Assembly: GCF_029407905.1 (NCBI RefSeq)
Contig: NW_026577903.1
Location: 992,001-1,056,000, forward strand
DNA from: Bubalus kerabau
Taxonomy: Eukaryota > Chordata > Mammalia > Artiodactyla > Bovidae
Length of the DNA: 64,000 nucleotides
Reading direction: 5' to 3'
Shown: piece after piece, positions 11,732-20,654 of the stretch
How the letters are laid out: each line of letters begins with the position of its first letter
How positions within the stretch are numbered: the stretch's first letter is position 1
The notes under the pieces: generated by a model
What the model saw: the letters and a program-made list of their open reading frames with translations, nothing else
Databases searched by the model: none
What the model was told of the DNA's origin: nothing
Program-made: the position numbers and the translations under genes

Positions 11732-13440
11732 CCTTTGCTCTTTAGTATAGCTCTAATGAACCTCACTCTGTCAGGATCTTTCTTGATTCCTACGGAGACA
11801 CACCTGTGTGTGAAGCTGCGGCCACAGAGAGCCTGATTACCCCTGTGCAGCGCTGAGTCTGGGCGGCTAAACAACAGCTTGGGAATGCAGCCTGGGGCGC
11901 TTCCCTTCCCTCTGACAGAGCTCTCCTTCGGTCCCTAAGCCCTCTGCAAGGAGGCATGGATCATAGGTGCAAAGGGAAGGGAAGAGCCGAGCTGAGGCCA
12001 GTAAGGCGCCCGCCAGTCACGTCTCCCCCACTTCCGCAGTCTGTTCCTTCCCCTGCGTGAAAGCTAGAAGCTGGGAAGGGCTTGGCGAGGCTCGCCCAGG
12101 CAGAGCAGCCTCTAGGCCGGGGCTCTGCAATATCGCGCCTGGGCGCAGATCTGGAGCTCCGCCGGAGTGGAAGCTCATTCGGTCCTTCCCAATACAGGCT
12201 TGCAAGCACCCGACGGCGGCCTGACTCTATTCTCCCGCGTGCTGGGAGTGGGCTTCCAATCCAGGGCACAGAGCACTGCCTGGAGCTCTCTGCTCAGGGG
12301 CTGGTTCCCCTGCACTGGGACTGTGCTAGGGAGCCCAAAGGCACAGGGGAAGGCCCCAAACCACATGCACACGAGTCTGCTCTGGAGCTGAGCTCCGGGG
12401 AAGCCCAGTCTGTAAGGCGGTTTCTGAACACAAACAGAGGAACACTCTGGCTGTGGAGCTCCCTCCCCATGACAGGGGCACTGGGACCCTGATTCCCTCC
12501 GTTCAGCGCTGAGTCTGGGCTACCAAGCAACAGCTTGGGAATGCAACCTGGGGCATTTCCCTTCCCTCAGACAGAGGTCTCCTTGCGGGAGGCTTTCGCA
12601 GTTTGCACACCCCCGTGCCCTAAGCCGTCTGCAAGGAGGCCTGGCTCCTAGGTCCAAAGGGAAGGCAAGAGCGGAGCTGAGGCCAGTCAGGAGCCAGTCA
12701 TGTCGCCCACACTCCCGCAGCCTGCTCCTTTGCAGGTGCAAACGCTAGAAGCTGGGAAGGGCTTGGCGAGGCTCGCCCAGGCAGAGCAGCCTCTCGACAG
12801 GGGCTCTGTCCTATCGCGCCTGGGCGCAGGTCTGCAGCTCTGCCGGTGTGGAAGCTCACTCGGTCCTTTCCAATACAGGCTTGCAAGGACCCGCCGGCAG
12901 CCTAACTCATCTCTCCCGCGTGCTGGGACTGGGCATCCAGGCCTGGGCACAAAGCACTGCCTGGAGCTCTTTGCTCAGGGGCTGGTTCCCCTACGCTGGG
13001 GCTGTGCTAGGGAGCCCAAACGCACATGTCAAGGCCCCAAAACACATCCACACGTCTCTGCTCTGCAACAGAGCTCCGGGGAAGCCCAGTCTGGCAGGCG
13101 CTTTCTGGGCACAAAGGGAGGAACACTCTGGCTGTGGAGCTTCCTCCCCAAGACAGGGGCACTAGGACCCTGATTCCCTCCGTTTACCGCTGAGTCTGCA
13201 TTGCCAAGCAACAGCTTGGGAACGCAGCCTGGGGCGCTTCCCTTCCCTCGGACAGAGCTCTCCTTGCGGTAGGCCTTGGTAGTTTGCATACAATGGGGCC
13301 CTAAGCCCTCTGCAAGTTGGCCTGGCTCCTAGGTCCAAAGGGCAGGCCAGAGAGGAGCTGAGGCTGTCAGGGTCCAGACACATCTCCCATACTCCTACAT
13401 CCTGCTCCTACCCGGGCGTGAACGCTAGAAGCTGGGAAGG
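11732..13440 (+). repeat. CpG-rich satellite II-type units, about 680 bp
   Basis: These align with the long monomers at left but keep many CpG dinucleotides (for example around 12,120-12,180 and 12,800-12,860). The AAGCTGGGAAGGGCTTGGCG motif recurs near 12,072 and 12,754 (682 bp apart), and its start recurs at 13,429. The phase motif is at 11,732, about 12,375 and about 13,057. The first interval is 643 bp, so one unit is shortened. The last unit is cut at 13,440, inside GCTAGAAGCTGGGAAGG. The length fits the published bovine 1.723 satellite, so this may be the better-preserved or younger form of the family. Open frames of 130-157 codons here have no conserved features and are not called as genes. 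Confidence 0.78.
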
Positions 13441-13800
13441 TACCTGGACCGTGCAGGGGCGGGGCAAACACGGGCGGCGTGGGGCGGGAGTCGCCTTCTG
13501 GCGGGGGTGGGGGCGGGCTTCCCAGTTGTGCTCTCGGAGGTGGACACTGAGGCTGAAAACGCCCCAGGAGCGCACCCGGGACTGGGTAAACCCGGGCTGC
13601 GCGGGTCGAGATTCCGATGGCTTTAGGTGGGGGTCGGTCCCAGTTGTGCTCCTGGGGGTCGCCACTGCGGCTGGGAACGCGCCGGGAGCGCGGCAGGGGC
13701 GGGGCTAACCCTGGCGGCGCGGGGCGGGGGTCGGCTCATGGGGGGGATGGGGAGGGGTTCCCAGTTGTGCTCTCGGGGGTTGCAACTGCGGCTGGGAACG
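13441..13800 (+). repeat. CpG-rich tandem repeat of about 120 bp (3 copies), CpG-island-like
   Basis: The core CCCAGTTGTGCTC, followed by an ACTGCGGCTGGGAACGC-like segment, recurs at 13,521, 13,639 and 13,760 (spacing 118 and 121 bp). Copies carry GGGGCGGGGC elements of GC-box (Sp1) type, at about 13,454 and 13,697. The segment begins exactly where satellite II homology stops. A related copy lies at 17,930-18,133. It could be a minisatellite, a former promoter CpG island, or both. No open frame with gene-like properties was found. Confidence 0.7.
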
Positions 13801-14091
13801 CCCATTTCGTCCGCTCCTGGGTCCCCAAGGATCGCCATCCCGTGGGTGCAGCGGAGGGCTGCGGACCACAGGTAAGGGAACTGGGACTGCGTGGAGCAGG
13901 GAACCAAGTATCCCGCCGTCTGTTGGCACATTCTCGGAGCTCCCCAACCTGGCGATCGCAGAAAAGCCTTGCCTTTGGGGTCAAGGCCTTTACCGCTCCA
14001 CCCCTCTGCTGAAAAATCTCAGAGTCTGCGCGGTTCTTCCAAGCAGCCTAGTGTCCGCTGGAAGTCCAAGGGACAGAACACTGAACTCTGG
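13801..14091 (+). other. GC-rich single-copy segment with a strong splice-donor-like site
   Basis: This segment separates the 120-bp repeats from the poly(A)-signal module and is missing from the second copy at 18,133. CAG|GTAAGG at 13,869-13,877 is a near-perfect 5' splice-site consensus just downstream of the CpG-rich block. That arrangement would suit a non-coding first exon and its donor. No protein is recognised. The site could equally be chance or a dead remnant. Confidence 0.35.
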
Positions 14092-14337
14092 CCGGCTGGC
14101 CCAGCCCTGCTGCTGGCACTTTGTAAGCCAGCGGGTCCTTGAGCACCTGCTGGGATGGGAAAGGGAAGGGTCCACGGATTGCACCCTAGAAACTTAGTAG
14201 GGTGCATGGATTTCAAACCCTGGTGGCCGCCCAGGCAGCAAAGAAGGGGGTGGGCACCTTGCTGCCCTTTCATGGCAGAATCTGTGGTTGTCCAGCTGCG
14301 TGGGCCTTTTCATGAGGACCCTGTGCAATAAAAGTTT
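14092..14337 (+). repeat. Poly(A)-signal module, left copy
   Basis: It runs from CCGGCTGGCCCAGCCCTGC to GTGCAATAAAAGTTT, with AATAAA at 14,327-14,332. It is repeated in the same orientation at 18,134-18,350. This copy contains 34 bp (about 14,189-14,222) absent from the other copy, including an 8-bp inverted repeat (TGCACCCT ... AGGGTGCA). The AATAAA followed by GTTTGGTGTTTTGG looks like the 3' end of a transcript or the R region of an LTR, but I do not recognise a family. Confidence 0.65.
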
Positions 14338-15198
14338 GGTGTTTTGGAACTGAATAATTAGAACGTGTAAAAGCTTTAAATTATGTGGTGGTGTAATTAA
14401 AAAACAAAACAAAACAAAACCAAGCTCCAAGTGTTTTGCAAATGGAGGTTTAAATATTGAAGGACTGTATTCCTTGCACTGTGGCATTCTATCAAGAAGT
14501 GTGCAGGATTTTTTTTTTTTTAAGAAAAGTGTTCGAAGTGAGGGAAACAGGAAACCCAGAGGTGCCCCTGTATTTTGGGGAAGGCATTAGGAGGTCACTT
14601 GGAAATGCTGCTGGCTGTGCGGGAGCAGGGCAGATGGGCTGTGCAGGCTTGTCCTTTGCATGGATGTTCTTGTGTGTGGAAACCCAGCTCGGAGCCATCT
14701 CCTGATGTGTAAGAATTTCGCAGACAAACCTTGAGCTAAGCAATGCATTTTTTCCTAAGAAAATGTTTGTCTTAAGCGATGTAAATATCCTATGTATTTC
14801 CGCTAGACTCTGGCTTCAGGTCGGTTCCCCCAAAAGGCTCAGAAGCGATTTGAACAAAACAGCATGTTTTCCTCCTAGCTTGTTCTCCTTATCTATGTTA
14901 AGGAAATGATATATTTGCCTGCAATACAGCCTTTCTTCAAGATTCATGTCAATCAAGTTTTGGCCCGGGATGACTCACCTGCTGCCAATATTATCTCAAT
15001 GCATGTCGTGGGGGAGGGGCCTGGTGCCATTCCCTGAAACAGTTCCTTTCTTTCCTTAGCTGACTGCTAGTGCCTGTAGAATATCTGGCTAAAGACCAGC
15101 AGGGGGTACTCTTACTACCCCCCCACCCCGCCTCGAGTCTAAGTCAGCAGCTTTCTCTATCTCTTTAGTACTTTAATAACACTTGATGACACAAAAGC
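14338..15198. other. Single-copy-looking DNA, no recognised feature
   Basis: AT-rich non-satellite sequence. It holds an (AAAAC)n run at 14,399-14,421 and a T-run near 14,511-14,521. I see no conserved open frame, no RNA gene and no transposon that I can name. A diverged LTR or gene flank is possible. Confidence 0.5.
14399..14421 (+). repeat. (AAAAC)n simple repeat
   Basis: Four to five AAAAC units directly after an AATTA-rich stretch. It may be the tail of an old retroposon, but no body is recognised upstream. Confidence 0.75.
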
Positions 15199-15560
15199 TC
15201 TGAGCGATCAAATCATATCAAATCTTCATTTCAGATTGAAGATGCATTCCATGGTATTGCCATCTTAAGTCTTTCCATCGTTATGGAATATCTGTCCATG
15301 TATTCAGGATAGTTTTCAGCCAGGGTGTATAATTTCCAGTGTGCCAGTCTTGTCATCCTCGTTACATCCATGGCAAAGTGTTTTATTCATGTTGATATTA
15401 TTGAAAGGGAATTTTTTAAAATTCCTTTTCAGATTATTATCTGCTAATGTATACAGATAAAACTGTGTAATCATTCATTTTTATCAGTTTGGACAGCTTG
15501 ATAGTTGTCTTTAATTTCTTTACTTTCTGACACTTTAAGATTATCCTGGGACACATATGT
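15199..15560 (-). mobile_element. Possible ancient LINE-1 fragment (antisense)
   Basis: The order of motifs around 15,250-15,460 (a CCATCTTAAGTCTTTCCATC-like stretch, then a TTTTCAGCCAGGGTGTATAA-like stretch, then CAAAGTGTTTTATTCATG, then CTGCTAATGTATACAGA) resembles the antisense of the 3' part of mammalian L1 ORF2 as I remember it. It is heavily decayed, and its ends are approximate. Confidence 0.4.
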
Positions 15561-15607
15561 AATGCCTCACCCCTAAATTCAGACATGTGTTCAAAGAACT
15601 TCTGTCC

Positions 15608-15627
15608 TTTTATTTATTTATTTATTC
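15608..15627 (+). repeat. (TTTA)n simple repeat
   Basis: Four consecutive TTTA units in the single-copy island. No associated element is recognised. Confidence 0.75.
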
Positions 15628-15886
15628 TTTAACATTGAAATCGTTTTGACTATGCTGGGTGTTTGTTGCTAGATGGAAGTAGCTAGGACCTCTGGACTGC
15701 AGTCTCTCATCTCTTGCTGACCTCTTGTTGACCTCTGCAGAATCCTGGTAGGTGGGAGCTTGTTAGTTCCTTGTTCCTTATCAGAACCTCCTGTGGTAAG
15801 TGTTTTTCTCTTCTCTGTTGCCTGGTAAGGGTGGGTGGTCATGGGCATCCCAAAGTTGGCTAGAAGTCAATTATTTAGGCAGGCTT
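15628..15886. other. Single-copy-looking DNA, nothing recognised
   Basis: Non-satellite sequence between the (TTTA)n run and the SINE target duplication. No open frame or repeat that I can identify. Confidence 0.45.
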
Positions 15887-15898
15887 GTGCATAGATAT
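15887..15898. repeat. SINE target-site duplication, left copy
   Basis: GTGCATAGATAT, identical to 16,172-16,183. The 12-bp duplication is typical of LINE-mediated retroposition. Confidence 0.9.
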
Positions 15899-16171
15899 GG
15901 GAGAAGGCAATGGCACCCCACTCCTGGAAAATCCCAAGGACGGAAGAGCCTGGTAGGCTGCAGTCCATGGGGTGGCTAAGAGTCGGACACCACTGAGCGA
16001 CTTCATTTTCACTTTTCACTTTCATGCATAGGAGGAGGAAATGGCAACCCACTCCAGTGTTCTTGCCTAGAGAACCCCAGGGACTGCGGGGCCTGGTGGG
16101 CTGCCATCTATGGTGTGGCACAGGGTCGGCCTCAACTGAACCACTTAGCAGCTGCAGCAGCAGCAGCAGCA
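15899..16171 (+). mobile_element. BOV-A2 SINE
   Basis: A dimer of two Bov-A monomers. The first starts GGAGAAGGCAATGGCACCCC and the second starts at about 16,031 with GGAGGAGGAAATGGCAACCC. They are joined by the TTTTCACTTTTCACTTTCATG linker and end in an AGC-rich (CAG)n tail at about 16,148-16,171. Near 15,925 the first monomer lacks about 12 bp relative to the usual consensus. Perfect 12-bp target duplications flank it. BOV-A2 is restricted to ruminants, so this is one of the best taxonomic markers in the window. It is non-autonomous and was mobilised by BovB machinery. Confidence 0.95.
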
Positions 16172-16183
16172 GTGCATAGATAT
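16172..16183. repeat. SINE target-site duplication, right copy
   Basis: GTGCATAGATAT, directly after the CAG-rich tail, identical to 15,887-15,898. Confidence 0.9.
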
Positions 16184-16890
16184 CAAAGGGGATGAGAACA
16201 GTCAGGTAGGATCACATATGTCACCGTGAAACAATACTTCTCTTCTTAGCCAAAGCTAACAAAAGATTTCTGTTCTAGGTCAACCTAGAAGAGATCACTT
16301 AAGAGGTAAAGAAACTTAAACTCCATTAGCAAAGGCAGTTCAACATCTCAAGAAAACTTGTGCTAGGCACAAAACTCTTTTCTGGGGGCCTACTTTCCCT
16401 ACAACCTCCTTATCCCATTCTGTACCCATTCCTTTGCTTCTCCCGTCCTGAAAATGCCACCTGTAAGACAGAACTACTTCGTTTTCCTTCTTAAAGTGTG
16501 ATTGCATTCCATACATTCTTGTAATAACAAGTCATACATTTCCCTTCAGCAACCAAGAACTCACTCTTATATTGGCATTTGATAGATTGGTGAGCATACC
16601 TATCAGTGATAATAGCGCCCACCCCGCTTCCTGCAAGAACAGAACAAAACAAAACAAAACAAAAAAATTGCTTTCTTACATTTAATATGTTCGGATGGTG
16701 CCAGTCACTATTCATGCAGAGTCAAAAATCTCTTTTGTTTCTGTGTAAAAGGGAGGTCCTTTCAAGTCGTGAATGTTTAAGAAGTTTCATTTATTTGGAA
16801 GTGACCTAGCTATTCAATACACTGTCGTCACTTAGTTTAGCACCAGGATAGAAACTCAGGTAACCAAAACACCTGGAGGAACGATTGTAA
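16184..16890. other. Single-copy-looking DNA, no recognised feature
   Basis: AT-rich sequence between the SINE and the BovB fragment. It holds an A-rich (AAAAC)n run at 16,639-16,668. Short frames on both strands here are unremarkable. I see no gene. Confidence 0.5.
16639..16668 (+). repeat. (AAAAC)n simple repeat
   Basis: Starts GAACAGAAC and continues as AAAAC units to an A7 run. The second such run in the island (the other is at 14,399). Confidence 0.75.
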
Positions 16891-17070
16891 GTTCAGTTCA
16901 GTTCAGTTGCTCAGTCGAGTCTGACTCTTTGGGACCCCGTGGCCTGCAGGACGCCAGGCTTCCGTGTCCATCACCAACTCCAGGGGCTTGCTCAAACTCA
17001 TGTCCATCGAGTCAGTGATGCCATCCAACCATCTTATCCTCTGTCATCCCCTTCTCCTCTGCCTTCAATC
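16891..17070 (-). mobile_element. BovB (RTE) LINE 3' end, 5'-truncated
   Basis: On the plus strand it starts with GTTCAGTTCAGTTCAGTTGC, the complement of the (ACTGA)n tail of BovB. It continues through CCATCACCAACTCC and CATCGAGTCAGTGATGCC to CCTTCTCCTCTGCC, all antisense to the BovB 3' end. Homology stops near 17,070, so only about 180 bp of the 3' terminus remains and no reverse transcriptase is present. No clear target duplication was seen. A Bov-A-related SINE fragment is a less likely alternative, because those SINEs share this tail. Confidence 0.82.
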
Positions 17071-17840
17071 AAGACTATGAGAGGCGGATATTTTAGAGTA
17101 TAATTATTGTTAAGAGTTTATCTAAAAGCTCATATCACATTTACATTTTTTACATTGGTTGTTGCTGTTTCCAGGTACTTTCTTGCTGACAAGCTTGTGA
17201 CACATATAACAATAGAGCAATTTTTACCTTAGAATAAACCTAGGCACTATGAACATGTTGTGCTTAATGTTGTTGACTCTTAGACATGTCTATAGTGGAG
17301 GAGCAAAACCAAAAATACTAGATATTTAATATTGACTAGTTCCCAGTTCACGGGACTCTGACATTCATTTAGGTCAATGTTTTCTTGTATTTCCAGCAGT
17401 TTGATTTGGAAGGGCTGCCTTGTCTTGAGACCATTGATATCAGAACACAGAACTTGAGCAATATTATCAAAAAACACAAGGCTCACACTGACACATACCT
17501 TAATCCAAACAGACAGACAAGACATCTTCCAGGTTTCCGCCTGAGATTTAAAATATTTCTTTGAGCCAGTCTTCTGGGGAGTGGGGGGATGGGGGTGGCA
17601 GTGAGGCAGGCTTGGGTAACAAGCTAATTGTTGGTCATTGCATATGCAAAGAACCAGCTTTCCGGGTTCCAAGGAAAAAAGTTTCCTTGGTAACCAACTT
17701 TGTCTGGTTCTATAGAATATCATGGCCCTCCTAGGTCAGGTCATCTTGCCTTTCTGTAGTCCTCGTTTTATCCCTAAATCATAGACAGCTTGGATTGTCT
17801 CTGTGGGGTGTATGTATTGTCCTCATGTTTGCCCTGGCGG
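17071..17840. other. Single-copy-looking DNA, no recognised gene
   Basis: Non-satellite sequence. A 147-codon frame on the minus strand (17,280-17,723) has no recognisable domain, its stop falls in AT-rich DNA, and no neighbouring exon signals support it. I treat it as chance. Confidence 0.45.
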
Positions 17841-18133
17841 CAGCAGCGAGGTCCGAGAGCCTCTCCTGGAACCGGGCGTGGGGACGGGGCTCACCGGGAG
17901 CCACTGGTGAAGGTGGGCAGCGCCCCTGGAGCACGGCAGGGGCGGGGCGAACCCGGGCGGCGCAGGACGGGTGTCGGCTCCTGGCGGGGGTGGGGGAGGG
18001 CTTCCCAGTTGTGCTCTCGGAGATGGCCACTGCGGCTGGAAACGCTCCGGGAGCGCAGCCAGGGTGGGGTAAACCTGGGCTGCACAGGTCGAGATTCCGC
18101 TCTCTGTGGGTGGGTGGTCGGTCCCTGTTGTGC
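17841..18133 (+). repeat. CpG-rich repeat module, right copy
   Basis: From about 17,930 this aligns with 13,451-13,650 (GCAGGGGCGGGGC, GGCGGGGGTGGGGG, CCCAGTTGTGCTCTCGGAG, then GTCGAGATTCCG). The CCCAGTTGTGCTC core is at 18,004 and a second degenerate core at about 18,123. It then joins the poly(A)-signal module directly, skipping the roughly 290 bp (13,801-14,091) that separate them in the left copy. The first about 90 bp (17,841-17,929) are GC-rich but only loosely similar. Confidence 0.65.
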
Positions 18134-18350
18134 CCGGCTGGCCCAGCCCTGCTTCTGGCACTTTGTAGGCCAGCGGGCCCTGGAGCACCTGCTAGGATGG
18201 GAAAGGGAAGGGTACGCGAATTGCACCCTGGTGGCCGCCGAGGCAGCAAAGAAGTGGGGAGGGCACCTTACTGCCCTTTAATGGCAGACAGAATCTGTGG
18301 ATGTCCTGCTGAGTGGGCCTTTTCATGGGGACCTTGTGCAATAAAAGTTT
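18134..18350 (+). repeat. Poly(A)-signal module, right copy
   Basis: Same orientation as 14,092-14,337, offset 4,042 bp, with AATAAA at 18,340-18,345. It lacks 34 bp present in the left copy; the gap is bounded by the direct repeat ACCCT, which suggests slippage or recombination. Five bases after the signal the sequence switches to satellite I. Confidence 0.65.
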
Positions 18351-18351
18351 A

Positions 18352-20654
18352 CCGGTGACCTTAGGGAACTTCCCAGTGTGCTTCTGACAGATGAGGGATG
18401 CTGTGGAGTTGGCGGGGCCTCTCAGGACTCCGCTGGGTTTGGCGCAATGGAAGAGGGCCTCATCTCCAGGGAAGGCAGGAACCTCAGGCTTCCTCTCCGT
18501 TTCGGACTCCGACCGCAGGGTCCCTGCAGAGTTGGGACAAGAGAGTCAGGAATCGTCTTGTCTGAGGAAGGGAACTCCGCTTGCCTCTCGAGGTGCTCAG
18601 GGGGTCTCAGGCCCCTTGTTGAGCTGTGTGTGGAACCTGCGGGTGTTTCTGGACGATGCACGACAGTGACAGTGCCCCTTCGTGTTGTGCCTTCACTCAC
18701 TGGCTTGCCTTCGAAGAGGTGTCCGGGCCTCGGGTTCTTTTCAAGAGCAGACAGGGAAATTAGGGTCTTTCGGCATGAGGGACCACCCACGGGGCTAGTC
18801 TCAAATTTCCTAGTGAGGCCGGCTTCATCCTGACGTGTGCCGGGAAGGCCGGGAACCCTTCAAGACAATGCAGGGGGATCGACTCTCCTGTCGCGGTCAG
18901 GAGGGGAGAAGGGGCTCGGATGAAGTGGGGCCGGAACCCTCGGTGTTACCCTCGAGGGAAACCGGCGTGTGAGGGACTTTTGGGGGATGCATGAAAGGAG
19001 ACAGGTACCGTTTCGCACTTCAGGACAGAACCTAGGACTTTCCTTGAGACGCCGTAGCGGGCAAGGGCCTCATCTTGCGAAGACGTTGGAACCATGTGGA
19101 TTTTCTCGAGTTGCGGCGGGATTCTTGAGTTACGACGGGGATTTCAGGCTTCCTCTTGTATTGGCCCCGGGAAGCCTAATCTTCCATTCGAGTTGCGAGG
19201 GAATGCAGGGGGTTGCATTCGAGTCACTGCAGGGCCAAAGAGACCTCATCTAGGTCTGTGTCCGGGACTTAACGTTCCTCTCAAGGGAAGACAGGGATCT
19301 CGGGGTGGCGTTCCAGACTCCCCCGGGGAGTCAGGCCTTGTCTCGAGGGCAAGCAAAGGATGCCACTCTCCTCTCAAGTCGTGACGCAGATCTCTTGGAG
19401 CCCACTGAGCGGCCTCAAGGGAGTCAGGCCTCCTCTTCAGTTTGGAGAGAGCACTCGGGATTGCGCTCTGGGTAAGGCAGGAATAGAAGGCCCTCACCTC
19501 GCGAGGACGGGAGCTTCTCAGGGGTTTCCTCGAGCTGTGGCGCCCGTGGGGGTTTTCTCACGAGGCAAGACGAGGATCTCAGGGAGCCTCTCGTGCGGCG
19601 CCAGGGAAGTCAGATCTCCGTGCCCATGGCGAGGGGGAGCGCGTCATGGCTCTCGAGTCACGGGAGGGGACTAGGGCCTCGAGACGCGTTGAAGAAGGAC
19701 TCTCGAGGTCTTTCTCGGGGGGCAGCGGGAAACCCTCGTTTCCCTCGCCTTCTGCCGGAGACCTTAGGGAACTTCCCAGGGTGCCTCTGAGAGGCGAGGC
19801 ATCCTGTGGAGTTGGCGGGGCCTCTCGGGACTCCGCTGGGTCTTGCCCAACCGAAGAGGGCCTCACCTCGAGGGGAGGCTGGAACCTCAGGCTTTCCCTC
19901 CGTTTCGGATTCCGACCGCAGGGTCCCTGCAGAGTTGGGACAGGAGAGTCAGGCCTCGTCTTGTCTGAGGAAGGGAACCCCGCTTGCCTCTCGAGTTGTT
20001 CAGAGGGCCACAGGCCCCTCGTCGAGCTGTGTGTGGAACCCGCAGGTGTTTCCAGACGATGCACAGGGGTGTCAGTGCCGCTTCGGGCTGTGCCTTCACC
20101 AGGGTTGCCTTCGAAGAGGGGTCCGTCATCGGGTTCTTCTCAAGAGCAGACAGGGGAATCGGCCTCATTCGGCATGTGGCACCACCCACGTGGCTCGTTT
20201 CGAATTTCCTCGTGAGACCAGCCTCCTCTTGAGGTGCGACGGCTAGTCCGGGAACCCCTTCCAGACCACGCAGGGAAATCGACTCTCCTGTCGCGATCAG
20301 GAGGGGAGAAGGGGCTCAGATGAAGCGGTGCCGGGACCCTCGGTGTTCCACTCGAGGGAGCCCGGCGTATCGGGGAACTTTTGGTGGTCGCATGAAGGCT
20401 GTCAGGTCCCGTTTCGCACTTCAGGGTGGAACAGGGGACTTCCCTTGAGACGCCGTCACGGGCAAGGGCCTCATCTTGCGAAGAGGTGGGAACCACGTTG
20501 TTTTTCTCGAGTTGCGGCGGGATTCTCGTGTTACGACAGGGGATTACAGGCTTCCTCTTGTGTCGGCCCTGGGTAGCCCAACCTTCTATTCTAGTGGCGA
20601 GGGAAAGGTGGGGGTTGCGCTCGAGTCACTGCCGGGCCAAAGAGACCTCATCTA
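18352..20654 (+). repeat. Satellite I, first monomers of the main array (edge units)
   Basis: Monomer starts, taken as the ACCTTAGGGAACTTCCCAG motif, are at about 18,358 and 19,762 (1,404 bp apart). They resemble the 11th and 12th positions of the 12-monomer HOR at an offset of about 17.39 kb (for example the ACGTTGGAACCA and GCATGAAAGG variants shared with 36.4 kb), but with clearly more differences. They may be the truncated, older end of a preceding HOR copy. Short TCTCGAG-containing subrepeats are visible. No gene. Confidence 0.85.

Noticed and set aside
12700..13173. 157-codon frame in the CpG-rich satellite II units
   Set aside because: The same frame recurs in the preceding unit with changes; it reflects the repeat, not a gene.
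17280..17723. 147-codon minus-strand frame in the single-copy island
   Set aside because: No recognisable family, no supporting exon signals, and of ordinary length for chance in mammalian DNA.
13441..18350. Interpretation of the island as a complete LTR element with two LTRs
   Set aside because: No TG...CA ends at the module edges, no primer-binding site or polypurine tract that I could recognise, no viral genes, the modules differ in structure, and the flanks are two different satellites with no target duplication.
17795..18358. 187-codon frame with a hydrophobic signal-peptide-like start
   Set aside because: It starts at TTG; the first ATG is at 17,825. It runs from unique DNA through two repeat modules and ends in satellite I, so it is a chance fusion of unrelated sequences.
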